Below the pieces are notes generated by a model. The model was given only the letters and a program-made list of their open reading frames with translations, did not search any database and was not told the DNA's origin. From a bacterium UBP2_UBA2255 (lineage in GTDB: Bacteria > Edwardsbacteria > AC1 > EtOH8), in the NCBI GenBank assembly GCA_002347565.1, contig DDXR01000013.1:2988-24975 (forward strand): a stretch of DNA of 21,988 nt, in the 5' to 3' direction. Both the position numbers and the translations under genes were made by a program. Position 1 is the first letter of the stretch. The number at the start of each line of letters is the position of its first letter. Below, one piece after another: positions 1-7,230 of this stretch.

Positions 1-629
<629 letters not shown>

Positions 630-688
630 GTGGGGTCCTTCAGTTGGATTGTCGATAGTGCGGTTTTCGGGGTCCCGGTCAACCAGTG

Positions 689-718
689 ATTTTACCAAAG
701 AACCGGCCTGCATTTCAA
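689..718 (-). promoter_or_regulatory. Sigma70-like promoter for hppA
   Basis: On the minus strand there is a -35 box TTGAAA (713-718), an 18-nt spacer and a -10 box TAAAAT (689-694). It lies about 60 nt upstream of the hppA start, between the pyrC hairpin and hppA. hppA is therefore probably transcribed separately from the pyrimidine operon. This is read by eye and no start site has been mapped. Confidence 0.65.
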
Positions 719-749
719 CGTAATAATTGACCCGCGGGCGGGGAACAAC

Positions 750-782
750 GCGGGCGGCCCCGTCAGCCGTGGAGCCGCCCGC
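750..782 (-). terminator. GC-rich hairpin after pyrC, likely terminator
   Basis: Two 12-nt arms, GCGGGCGGCTCC and GGGGCCGCCCGC, pair with one U-G wobble around a 9-nt loop. The hairpin starts about 19 nt after the pyrC stop. The tail is only moderately U-rich (GUUGUUCC), so it may be a weak intrinsic terminator. Its position between pyrC and the hppA promoter supports an operon end. Confidence 0.6.
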
Positions 783-800
783 GGTCCGGAACGCCCGGGG

Positions 801-2117
801 TCAGTCCAGGTCGCCGGCCCGCACCAGCAGGCCGTTCACTACGGTCAGCACCGCCCGCCCGGCCAGTTCCATCCCGGCGAACGGCGTGTTGCGGCTTTTC
901 GACCGGAACCGTGCGGGTTCGACCGTCCAGCGCCGCTCCGGATCGAAGACGGTCAGGTCTGCCGCGCGGCCGGTCTCGATGGCCCCCCCCCCGATACCCA
1001 GGATCGCACGCGGGCTGGCGGACAGCTTCTCCACCAGCTGGGACGGGGTCAGCAGGCCGGGGACGACCAGGTTGGTCCAGCACAGCCCCAGGGCGGTTTC
1101 CAGCCCCACCATGCCGCAGGGCGCCTGGTCGAACTCGACCTCCTTCTCCTCGGCCGAGTGGGGCGCATGGTCGCTGGCGATAGCGTCGATGGTGCCGTCG
1201 CGCAATCCGTCGATCACCGCCGCCCGGTCGGCCGCGGTCCGCAGCGGCGGGTTGACCCGCGCCATCTCCCGGTAGCCGATCACCGCCTCCTCGGTCAGCG
1301 CCAGGTAGTGGGGGCAGGTCTCGGCCGTGACCCGGATGCCGCGGCGCTTGGCCTGGCGCACCACCTCGACCGTCTCGGCGCAGGAAACGTGGGCGATGTG
1401 GAGCCGCCCGCCGGTCAGCGCCGCCAGCTGGCAGTCGCGGTAGGCCATCGACGCCTCGGCGGCGTTGGGGATGCCCCGCAGCCCCAGGCGGGTGGCCAGC
1501 GGCCCTTCGTTCATCAGCCCGTCGGCCGAGAGCTGGAGGTCCTCGCAGTGGGAGATCACCGGAGCGTCGAACATCCGCAGGTAATCCAGGGCCCGCCGCA
1601 TCAGGTTGGCGCTGGCCACCGGCCGGCCGTCGTTGGAGAAGGCCACCGCGCCAGACAGGCGCATGTCACCCATCTCGGCCAGCTCCTCGTCGGCCAGGTT
1701 CTTGGTGACCGCGCCGACCGGATGCACGGCGCACCACGGCGTCTGGCGCGACTTGATCAGCCGCACGATGCCCTGGTTGTCGCAGGCCGGCTGGGTGTTG
1801 GGCATGCAGGCCACCGCGGTGAAGCCGCCGGCGGCCGCGGCCTGTGAGCCGGACTCCACCGTCTCCTCGTCCTCGCGGCCCGGCTCGCGCAGGTGGACAT
1901 GCATGTCGCAGAGGCCGGGCGCGACGATCAGCCCCTTCGCCTCGATGATCTCGATCCCGGAATGGGGACTGGCAATGTGGCCGGAGACCTCCTTGACCAT
2001 CCCGTCCTCGATCAGGATATCGAACACGCCATCGCGCTTGTTGAGCGGATCGATCACCCTGCCGCCCTTGAGCAGCAATTGGCCCTTGGCACTTGGCAGT
2101 TGGCGTTTGTCAGTCAT
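801..2117 (-). CDS. pyrC: Dihydroorotase
   Basis: Dihydroorotase cyclises N-carbamoyl-L-aspartate to dihydroorotate, the third step of UMP synthesis. The 438-residue length fits the class I (Bacillus/Aquifex) type. Metal and substrate residues are present: the HVH pair at H73/H75 within DMHVHLREPG, FSNDG near residue 155, ISHCED, AHVSCAET, and the ASDHAPH motif that carries the catalytic Asp. The enzyme therefore looks active. The start is the ATG at 2117, whose A is shared with the last base of the pyrB stop codon (TGATG), indicating translational coupling. The first 13 or so residues are unusual: they are partly encoded by four tandem heptamers (2077-2104), and family similarity begins at about LLLKGGRVIDPL. 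A GC-rich hairpin follows the gene. Confidence 0.96.
   Translation of the reverse strand: MTDKRQLPSAKGQLLLKGGRVIDPLNKRDGVFDILIEDGMVKEVSGHIASPHSGIEIIEAKGLIVAPGLCDMHVHLREPGREDEETVESGSQAAAAGGFTAVACMPNTQPACDNQGIVRLIKSRQTPWCAVHPVGAVTKNLADEELAEMGDMRLSGAVAFSNDGRPVASANLMRRALDYLRMFDAPVISHCEDLQLSADGLMNEGPLATRLGLRGIPNAAEASMAYRDCQLAALTGGRLHIAHVSCAETVEVVRQAKRRGIRVTAETCPHYLALTEEAVIGYREMARVNPPLRTAADRAAVIDGLRDGTIDAIASDHAPHSAEEKEVEFDQAPCGMVGLETALGLCWTNLVVPGLLTPSQLVEKLSASPRAILGIGGGAIETGRAADLTVFDPERRWTVEPARFRSKSRNTPFAGMELAGRAVLTVVNGLLVRAGDLD
2077..2104 (-). repeat. Four tandem heptamers inside the 5' end of pyrC
   Basis: On the minus strand the units GCCAACT, GCCAAGT, GCCAAGG and GCCAATT follow each other without gaps. 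A further GGCCAACT lies about 20 nt upstream, at the pyrB/pyrC junction. The array encodes part of the non-conserved N-terminus of dihydroorotase. It looks like a short low-complexity repeat captured at the junction of the two genes. Confidence 0.7.
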
Positions 2118-3073
2118 CAGTTGGCCTCCTTCTTGATGGCCTCGGCCAGCTGGCCCTCGCCGCCCGACAGCAGGTACAGCACGGCCATCCGCACCGCCAC
2201 GCCGTTGGTCACCTGGTCCAGGATCACCGAATGGGCGCCGTCGGCCACCTGGGGGTCGATCTCCACTCCGCGGTTCATCGGCCCGGGATGCATGATGGTG
2301 ACGTCGGGCTTGGCCCGCTTCAGCCGCTCTTCCGTGACGCAAAACAGCAGGGAATACTCGCGTAAGGACGGCAGCAGGCCCTTCTTCTGGCGCTCCAGCT
2401 GCAGCCGCAGCACGTTGACCACGTCGGCGCCGCGAATGGCCTCGTCCAGGTCGTAGCTGACCTTAACGCCGAGCTGTTCGATCCCCGGCGGGATCAGGGT
2501 CGACGGGCCGCAGACGGTGACCCGCGCGCCCAGCTTGGTCAGGCCGTGGATGTTGGAGCGGGCCACCCGCGAGTGGGTGACGTCGCCCACGATCAGCACG
2601 TTGAGCCCGTCGAGCCTCCCCCGCTTCTCGCGGATGGTGTACATGTCCAGCAGTCCCTGCGTGGGGTGGGCGTGCTGGCCGTCGCCGGCGTTGACCACGC
2701 CGGCCCTGATCCGCGATGCCAGGAAGTGCGGCGCGCCCGAGGCCGAGTGGCGGATCACCACCAGGTCGATCTTCATGGCCTCCAGGTTGCGGGCGGTGTC
2801 CAGCAGGGTCTCGCCCTTCTGCACCGCCGAGGTCTTGGGCGAGATGTTGACGGTGTCGGCCATCAGCCGCTTGGCGGCCATGTCGAAGCTGGCCGAGGTG
2901 CGGGTGGACGGCTCGAAGAACATGTTGACGATGGTCTTGCCCCGCAGGATCGGCACCTTCTTGATCGGGCGGTCCAGGATCTCGCGGAAGCTGCGGGCCG
3001 TGTCCAGCAGCATCCCGATCTCGGCCGCCGACAGCGACTCCAGGTCCAGCAGGTCCTTTCTATTCCACTTCAT
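2117..3073 (-). CDS. pyrB: Aspartate carbamoyltransferase catalytic chain
   Basis: Aspartate carbamoyltransferase joins carbamoyl phosphate to aspartate, the committed step of pyrimidine synthesis. The 318-residue length is normal. Motifs in order: the carbamoyl-phosphate loop FFEPSTRTS (S56-T59), the loop AVQKGETLLDT with its lysine, RHSASGAPHFLA, HPTQGLLDMYT, GDVTHSRVARSN, and the C-terminal MHPGPMNRGVEI that binds aspartate. There is no pyrI regulatory gene beside it. The start overlaps the end of pyrR by 14 bp, and its stop codon shares a base with the pyrC start. The three genes are therefore translationally coupled, and the operon is controlled by the PyrR attenuator upstream. In many bacteria this chain forms a complex with dihydroorotase, which the adjacency would allow. 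Confidence 0.97.
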   Translation of the reverse strand: MKWNRKDLLDLESLSAAEIGMLLDTARSFREILDRPIKKVPILRGKTIVNMFFEPSTRTSASFDMAAKRLMADTVNISPKTSAVQKGETLLDTARNLEAMKIDLVVIRHSASGAPHFLASRIRAGVVNAGDGQHAHPTQGLLDMYTIREKRGRLDGLNVLIVGDVTHSRVARSNIHGLTKLGARVTVCGPSTLIPPGIEQLGVKVSYDLDEAIRGADVVNVLRLQLERQKKGLLPSLREYSLLFCVTEERLKRAKPDVTIMHPGPMNRGVEIDPQVADGAHSVILDQVTNGVAVRMAVLYLLSGGEGQLAEAIKKEAN

Positions 3074-3617
3074 CGGCGGCCCGCTCCCTGATGATCACCT
3101 TCTCCTCGCCGTCCTCCTCCGTCGTCCGTACGCCGATGATCTCCTTGTGCGAGGTGGGGACGTTCTTGCCGACGTAGTCGGCCTTGACCGGCAGCTCGCG
3201 GTGGCCGCGGTCGATCAGCACCGCCAGCTCGATCCGCCGCGGCCGGCCGAAGTCCAGGATCTCGTCGATGGCCGCCCGCACCGTGCGGCCGGTGTAGAGC
3301 ACGTCGTCCACCAGGATCACCACCTTGCCGGTGAGGTCGATGCTGACCTCGGTCTGGTTGACCACCGGCTGGTGGGCGATGGTCTGCAGATCGTCGCGGT
3401 AGAAGGTGATGTCCAGCGCGCCGTACGGCACCTCGGCCTTCTCGATCCTGCCGATGATGCCGGCGATCCGCTTGCCCAGGGTCGAGCCCCGCCGCTTGAT
3501 GCCCACCACCACCAGGCCCTCCGTGCCCTTGTTGCGTTCGATGATCTCGTGGGCGATCCGCACCAGCGCCCGGTCCATCTGCTTGGCGTCCATGATCACC
3601 GCCTTGGCCTTGGTCAT
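3060..3617 (-). CDS. pyrR: PyrR, pyrimidine operon attenuation regulator / uracil phosphoribosyltransferase
   Basis: PyrR binds a conserved stem-loop in pyr leader RNA when UMP/UTP is plentiful and causes transcription termination. Many members also convert uracil and PRPP to UMP. The 185-residue protein has the type I phosphoribosyltransferase fold, with the PRPP motif VVILVDDVLYTGRTVRAA at about residues 99-116. Other family segments are VVGIKRRGSTLGKRIA and the basic stretch ending PVKADYVGKNVPTS. The ATG at 3617 is chosen because GGAGG sits 5 nt upstream and the family N-terminus (MDAKQMDRALVRIAHEI) follows. The longer frame upstream is spacer. The target RNA, with an intact binding loop, lies about 430 nt upstream (4048-4079), so autoregulation is well supported. 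pyrR overlaps pyrB by 14 bp. Confidence 0.96.
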   Translation of the reverse strand: MTKAKAVIMDAKQMDRALVRIAHEIIERNKGTEGLVVVGIKRRGSTLGKRIAGIIGRIEKAEVPYGALDITFYRDDLQTIAHQPVVNQTEVSIDLTGKVVILVDDVLYTGRTVRAAIDEILDFGRPRRIELAVLIDRGHRELPVKADYVGKNVPTSHKEIIGVRTTEEDGEEKVIIRERAADEVE

Positions 3618-3975
3618 ACAAACCTCCGGATATAGATTGTATAAAGTGATTTGGTGATGGCGTTCCTGCGGTTCCGGTCTTGGTGAGAACGGCGACATGC
3701 TTTGACATACCAGCATCTACCGGCTCGATCGGGAGAGATTCTTCACCGGTCAGACAAGATAGTCCGGTTCACAAAGGCGAATCCCATCATCAGACGCTCC
3801 GAGACCTCTGCGAAAGTTCTTTCTTACCACGGAAGCGCGGAAATATTTGAACCAAACCGCCGCATGACCTCGGATTTGTTGGGCTTTTAAAGTGTTCTCC
3901 GTTATTCCGTGCTTCAGTGGTTGGGTTTTGCAGAAGTATCTCTCCGTGACTCTGTGCCTCCGTGGCAAATTGCAT
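3618..3975 (-). other. Long non-coding spacer between the PyrR attenuator and pyrR
   Basis: About 358 nt separate the leader terminator from the pyrR start. No gene is supported here. The only notable frame (start at 3975, 61 codons) is made of translated repeat units. The spacer is less GC-rich than its surroundings and contains two direct copies and one inverted partial copy of an ACGGAG-rich repeat (3934-3965, 3889-3920, about 3826-3843). The part nearest pyrR (3618-3790) shows no second promoter with a convincing -35 box. The readthrough transcript must cross it before reaching pyrR. Confidence 0.7.
3889..3965 (-). repeat. Two direct copies of an ACGGAG-rich repeat
   Basis: Two 32-nt units, at 3934-3965 and 3889-3920 and spaced 45 nt start to start, match at most positions on the minus strand. 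Each is built of eight-base steps: CACGGAGG, CACAGAGT, CACGGAGA in the first and CACTGAAG, CACGGAAT, AACGGAGA in the second. A partial third unit (ACCACGGAAGCGCGGAA) lies inverted at about 3826-3843. Repeats of this wording are, from general knowledge, scattered through intergenic DNA of many environmental bacteria. The origin here is inferred. Confidence 0.7.
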
Positions 3976-4011
3976 AAAAAAACCTCCGATCCCGTTGCCG
4001 GGATCAGAGGT
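3976..4011 (-). terminator. Intrinsic terminator of the PyrR attenuator
   Basis: Arms ACCTCTGATCCCG and CGGGATCGGAGGT pair over 13 bp with one U-G wobble. The loop is a GCAA tetraloop (GNRA type), and six further T residues follow directly. It is preceded by a hairpin/antiterminator that shares its 5' arm, so it should form only when PyrR holds the binding loop. It may also end readthrough from the aldehyde oxidoreductase operon. Confidence 0.9.
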
Positions 4012-4055
4012 AACCTGTATGTGATGGTGCACGATACATGGTTGGGTCCTTTCTG
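4005..4055 (-). promoter_or_regulatory. Predicted antiterminator structure of the pyr leader
   Basis: On the minus strand CAGA and GG (4052-4055, 4048-4049) can pair with UCUG and CC (4005-4010). Inside this is a second stem, AACC-A-UGUAU with AUACA-GGUU (4012-4043), and a GUG/CAC tip. The structure uses the 3' side of the PyrR-binding loop and the 5' arm of the terminator, so it excludes both. That is the expected logic of PyrR attenuation. Pairing was worked out by hand and no folding energy was computed. Confidence 0.75.
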
Positions 4056-4079
4056 ACCTCTCAGGATCAGATTTAAAGG
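4048..4079 (-). promoter_or_regulatory. PyrR-binding loop (anti-antiterminator) in the pyr leader
   Basis: The RNA reads CCUUU, then an AAAU bulge, then CUGAUC, loop CUGAGA, then GGUCAG and AAAGG. This gives a 5-bp lower stem, a purine-rich internal bulge on the 5' side, a 6-bp upper stem with one U-G pair, and a hexaloop. These are the parts of the Bacillus PyrR site, and the core UCCUGAGAGGUC fits the known UCCNGNGAGGYU-type consensus. It begins about 10 nt after the predicted transcription start. Confidence 0.88.
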
Positions 4080-4096
4080 TAATAACCGATGGTCGT

Positions 4097-4125
4097 ATGA
4101 TACACGATATCACCGGGAAAGTCAA
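4097..4125 (-). promoter_or_regulatory. Sigma70-like promoter of the pyrRBC operon
   Basis: A -35 box TTGACT (4120-4125), a 17-nt spacer and a -10 box TATCAT (4097-4102) lie 12 nt after the stop codon of the aldehyde oxidoreductase gene. Transcription should begin near 4090, just ahead of the PyrR-binding loop. The arrangement makes the whole leader about 470 nt long. Confidence 0.8.
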
Positions 4126-4137
4126 GGGAAATCGGCG

Positions 4138-5901
4138 TCAGGGCATGCCGATTTTCTCCGTAAAATACCGCAAGGCCTTGGCGATGAACTCCTTGTCGAC
4201 CGGACCGCCCGGCGCCGGCGTGCGGTGGACGCGGCCGGCCAGCGCCAGTTCGGAGACCTTGAACCCCTCACGGAACTTGAACGCGAACTTGTCGCGATAG
4301 ATCTCCCGCCCCAGGGCGTCCAGCCGCGCGTCGTCCAGGCCGGACCCCGCCGCCGCCAGCGCCCTCACCACCAGCTCCTTGGAATAAATCCCCCGGGCGA
4401 AGAAACAGACGACGAGCGACGACAGCACCTGCCGCCACTGCTCCTCGGCCATCAGCTTGTCGACCACGGCCGCGGGGTCCAGCGCCGTGCCGTCGGCCAG
4501 CGCTTTCTGGTCGATGCCGTAGCCGGCGTTGTCGAGGTGGCTGTGGCGCGCCCCCAGCAGGAAGCCCAGGTGGGCGGCCGGACCGGTGTGGTAGCCCGGC
4601 ATCTCGTTGCCGCCGCAGTGCAGCGCGTACTCCGTCCCACCGTAGACGGATGACGCGTGGGCCACGCCCTGTCCCAGGTCTTGATAGAACCGGTTGGGCT
4701 GGCGGTCGATCAGTTCCAGCGCTTTCAAGTATGTCTGCCAGTCGCCGAAGGTCAGATCGAGACCGTTGGTGTGCTCCGCGGAAAGAAGCCCGGAGCCGAA
4801 GGCTTCGGTGGCCCAGGCCAGCACCACGCCCGCGCTCATCACGTCCAGGCCGGTGCGCTCGGCCTCCTCGATCAGCCGCAGGATGCCCGCCGGGTCCGTC
4901 ACGCCCAGCATCGCGCCGAAGGCGTAGATCAGCTCGTAATCGTAGCCGATCATGCTGGTCTTGTAGAAAAAGGGCTCGGCCGGGTGCGGCTCACGCAGCG
5001 CCGCGATGTGGACGCAGCCCACCGGGCAGTGGGCGCAGGCCAGCCGCCGCCCCAGGTAGGACTCGGCGAAGGCCTCGCCGGTGATCCGGTCGACCGGCTC
5101 GAGCTTCCCCGCCTGCAGGTTGCGCACCGGCAGCGCGCCCAGCGCGTTGAGCGGCCGGACGTTCTCCGGCGTCCCCAGGTCGTGGTACTTCTTCATCGCC
5201 GGGGATTCGACCGCGGCCCGGTGCACCTCCTCGTACAGCTCGCGGTAGGCCCTGATGCCGGCCACCGGCAATTCGCGCCGGCCGCCGACCGCGACCGCCT
5301 TGAGGTTCTTGGCCCCGAACACGGCGCCCAGCCCCAGCCGGCCGAAGTGGCGGTAGGACTCGGTGGTGACCCCGGCGTAGCGGATGCGCTTCTCCCCGGC
5401 CGTGCCGATCCGCATGATGGCGCGCAGGCCGGCGCCGCGCTCGTTCTCGCGGATGATCCGGCCCGCCGTGGCGCTGTGGTCGAGGCCCCACAGCGAGCGG
5501 GCGTCCTTCAGCCGGACCTCGCCGCCGTCGACCGACAGGTAGGCCGGGGCGGGCGATGCCCCGCGGATGACGATCGCGCCGTATCCCGCCATCCGGATGG
5601 CCACGGCGCTGCGGCCGCCGGCGTGGGACTCGCCCAGGTTGCCCGTCAGCGGCGACTTGAACATGGCCACGGTCTTGGAGGCCAGCGGGAACAGCCCGGT
5701 CAGCGGCCCCACCGCGAACACCACCGGGTTCTCCGGCGCGAACGGGTCGCAGCCCGCCGGGCATTCCTCATGCAGCAGCCGGGCGGCGACGCCGGCCCCG
5801 CCCAGCCGCGCGGCGAACAGGTCGGTGCGATCCCGGACCTGGGACGCGCCCGTCGCCAGGTCGATGTACAGCACGTTCTTCAGCGGGTCATTGGCCAGCA
5901 T
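4138..5901 (-). CDS. aor: Aldehyde:ferredoxin oxidoreductase (tungsten/molybdenum bis-pterin enzyme)
   Basis: This oxygen-sensitive enzyme oxidises aldehydes to carboxylic acids with ferredoxin, or reduces acids in reverse, using a tungstopterin and a [4Fe-4S] cluster. The 587-residue protein matches the family length. The N-terminal domain contains ARLGGAGVAARLL, the pterin-binding AMFKSPLTGNLGESHAGG (about 79-96) and RHFGRLGLGAVFGAKNLK (184-201). Cluster ligands are C289, C292 and C296 (CAHCPVGC), with the distant fourth Cys at C499 (SLVVCFF). The gene starts within the end of the four-cluster ferredoxin gene (14-bp overlap), so the two are probably a catalytic and electron-transfer pair, like AorB/AorA of Aromatoleum. 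The physiological aldehyde cannot be deduced. The pyr promoter follows almost immediately. The family call is secure; the exact paralogue (AOR, benzoyl-CoA-type or another clade) is open. Confidence 0.93.
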   Translation of the reverse strand: MLANDPLKNVLYIDLATGASQVRDRTDLFAARLGGAGVAARLLHEECPAGCDPFAPENPVVFAVGPLTGLFPLASKTVAMFKSPLTGNLGESHAGGRSAVAIRMAGYGAIVIRGASPAPAYLSVDGGEVRLKDARSLWGLDHSATAGRIIRENERGAGLRAIMRIGTAGEKRIRYAGVTTESYRHFGRLGLGAVFGAKNLKAVAVGGRRELPVAGIRAYRELYEEVHRAAVESPAMKKYHDLGTPENVRPLNALGALPVRNLQAGKLEPVDRITGEAFAESYLGRRLACAHCPVGCVHIAALREPHPAEPFFYKTSMIGYDYELIYAFGAMLGVTDPAGILRLIEEAERTGLDVMSAGVVLAWATEAFGSGLLSAEHTNGLDLTFGDWQTYLKALELIDRQPNRFYQDLGQGVAHASSVYGGTEYALHCGGNEMPGYHTGPAAHLGFLLGARHSHLDNAGYGIDQKALADGTALDPAAVVDKLMAEEQWRQVLSSLVVCFFARGIYSKELVVRALAAAGSGLDDARLDALGREIYRDKFAFKFREGFKVSELALAGRVHRTPAPGGPVDKEFIAKALRYFTEKIGMP

Positions 5902-6304
5902 GCGTAACCGGGCCTTTCACCAGCTCCAGCACCCCGTGCGGGCAGTGCGTGGCGCAGTAGCCGCAGTGGATGCAGATGTTGGGGCGGTTCGCCGCATCGT
6001 CCCAGAACACGGCGCCGATCAGGCAGGCCTGCCGGCAGGCGCCGCAGCCGTCGCAAGCGTCACGGTCGAGCAGTACGCCGCCGTCCGGCCGCGGCTTCAG
6101 TGCGCCCTTGGGGCAGGCCAGGGCGCAGGGCGGGTCCGGGCAGGCCCGGCAGGTGATCACGGTGAAGCCCCGCTCCATCCCGCCCAGCGAGCGCACATGG
6201 ATGCAGGACTTCGACAGCCCGGCGATGTTCTGCCGGCGGGTGCAGGCGAACATGCAGACCTGGCAGCCCACGCAGCGGTCGATGTCGACGACGTCAAGCT
6301 GCAT
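5888..6304 (-). CDS. Four-cluster ferredoxin, electron-transfer subunit for aldehyde oxidoreductase
   Basis: This 138-residue protein has 17 cysteines arranged for four [4Fe-4S] clusters: C11/C14/C17/C21, C52/C55/C60/C64, C84/C87/C90/C94 and C111/C114/C117/C121, plus C34. The layout resembles HycB/DmsB-type subunits and the small subunit found beside many aldehyde ferredoxin oxidoreductases. No signal peptide is seen, so it should be cytoplasmic. The start is set at the ATG at 6304 because MQLDVVDIDRCVGC begins as family members do, although an upstream in-frame start exists. The gene overlaps the transporter gene before it by 11 bp and the oxidoreductase after it by 14 bp. The likely role is to wire the tungsten enzyme to a ferredoxin, quinone or NAD partner, which cannot be named from here. 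Confidence 0.9.
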   Translation of the reverse strand: MQLDVVDIDRCVGCQVCMFACTRRQNIAGLSKSCIHVRSLGGMERGFTVITCRACPDPPCALACPKGALKPRPDGGVLLDRDACDGCGACRQACLIGAVFWDDAANRPNICIHCGYCATHCPHGVLELVKGPVTHAGQ

Positions 6305-7202
6305 CCGAACGCTCCCGCTGTGTGACCGCGGCGCAAGCATCACCATCCCGCACGCTGAGGTAAACACCGGCCATGATCAGCAGCCCGCCCAGCACTTCGT
6401 ACAGCGACGGCCGTTGATTCAGTATCAGGTACGCCAGGATGGTGGCCCCCACCGGCTCGGTGATGATCAGCATCGCAATGCGCGAGGCCGGCCAGTACTT
6501 CAGTCCCCAGTTGAAGGAGGAGTGGCCCAACAGCTGCGGGCCCAGGGCCGCCAGCAGGAACCACAGGTAATTCACTTTGTCGAACTCGAACAACGAAACA
6601 CGAAACACGAAACAGGACGCGAGCAGGATCAAGGCGGTGATGCCGTAGCATACGGTCGTATAGGTGATGATGTCCACCCGCGGCCGCAGCCGGCGGCCGG
6701 CCAGCAGATAGCCCGAGGCCATCACCGCGCCGCTCAGGGCCAGCAGGTTGCCGAGGTTGGCGCGGGCGTCGCTGGTGAAGGCCGACCGCCCGGCGATCAC
6801 CAGCCCGCCGGCGATCACCAGTGCCACTGCCAGCAGCAGGCCCCGGGACGAACGCTCCCGGAACAGCAGCCAGCCGAGGATGGTGACGAACAGCGGGTTG
6901 GTGGTCACGAACACCACCGAGCTGGTCACCGAGGTGAAGTTCAGCGAGTAGATCCACAGCACAAAGTGCAGGGACAAAAACACGCCGGCCAGGGCGGTCC
7001 ACCCCAGGTCGGCGGACGAAAAGCGGCAGCGGCCGCGGCGGATCGCGTAGACCGGCGCCAGCAGTGCGATAGTGAACAGCATCCGGTAGCAGGCGATGGC
7101 CAGCGGCGCGGCCGTCGCCAGCTTGATCAGGATCGATCCGAAGGCGATGCCGATGATGCCGGCGGCCATCACGGCCCAGAAGTATCGGGGTTTGTGCTGC
7201 AT
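6294..7202 (-). CDS. EamA/DMT-family transporter
   Basis: This is an inner-membrane protein of about 302 residues with roughly ten hydrophobic segments in two EamA repeats. Hallmarks include the first helix AAGIIGIAFGSILIKLA, ACYRMLFTIALLAPVY, LHFVLWIYSLNFTSVTSSVV with TTNPLFVTILGW, and late ITEPVGATILAYLILNQRP. Members export metabolites or amino acids, or take up various solutes; the substrate cannot be inferred. The start is uncertain: ATG at 7202 is given, but GTG at 7220 is in frame and just clears the nadB stop. Neither has a clean ribosome site. Between the two halves, residues encoded by 6582-6615 come from a heptamer tandem repeat (reading CFVFRVSLFEFD), probably a tolerated insertion in a loop. 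The stop overlaps the ferredoxin start by 11 bp. Confidence 0.88.
   Translation of the reverse strand: MQHKPRYFWAVMAAGIIGIAFGSILIKLATAAPLAIACYRMLFTIALLAPVYAIRRGRCRFSSADLGWTALAGVFLSLHFVLWIYSLNFTSVTSSVVFVTTNPLFVTILGWLLFRERSSRGLLLAVALVIAGGLVIAGRSAFTSDARANLGNLLALSGAVMASGYLLAGRRLRPRVDIITYTTVCYGITALILLASCFVFRVSLFEFDKVNYLWFLLAALGPQLLGHSSFNWGLKYWPASRIAMLIITEPVGATILAYLILNQRPSLYEVLGGLLIMAGVYLSVRDGDACAAVTQRERSDAA
6582..6615 (-). repeat. Tandem heptamer array inside the EamA transporter gene
   Basis: The plus strand shows GAACAAC, GAAACAC, GAAACAC, GAAACAG (6588-6615), with a degenerate copy before it. On the coding strand this reads as TTTCGTG-type repeats. It stays in frame and encodes a loop-like Phe/Val-rich segment between predicted helices. 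Similar words are known as dispersed short repeats in other genomes. Confidence 0.7.
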
Positions 7203-7230
7203 GCTGAACGGTCGCGGCACCGCGGTGCGG

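Noticed and set aside
2118..2342. Possible longer start for pyrC inside pyrB
   Set aside because: The extra residues are an out-of-frame shadow of pyrB. The TGATG overlap start gives the normal family length.
3618..3700. Second promoter close to pyrR (TATACAAT on the minus strand)
   Set aside because: A -10-like box is present, but no -35-like hexamer lies 16-18 nt upstream, so it was not called.
3826..3965. Possible CRISPR-like repeats in the pyr leader
   Set aside because: There are only two direct imperfect units with internal 8-nt periodicity and one inverted partial unit. There are no uniform spacers and no cas genes.
3790..3975. 61-codon minus-strand frame directly after the pyr leader terminator
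   Set aside because: It is the translation of ACGGAG-type repeat units, lacks a ribosome site because the start sits in the terminator T tail, and matches no family.
4657..5907. Long plus-strand frame opposite the aldehyde oxidoreductase
   Set aside because: It is antisense to a gene with clear motifs, and its composition (Arg/Gly/Pro/His-rich) is that of a GC-rich shadow frame.
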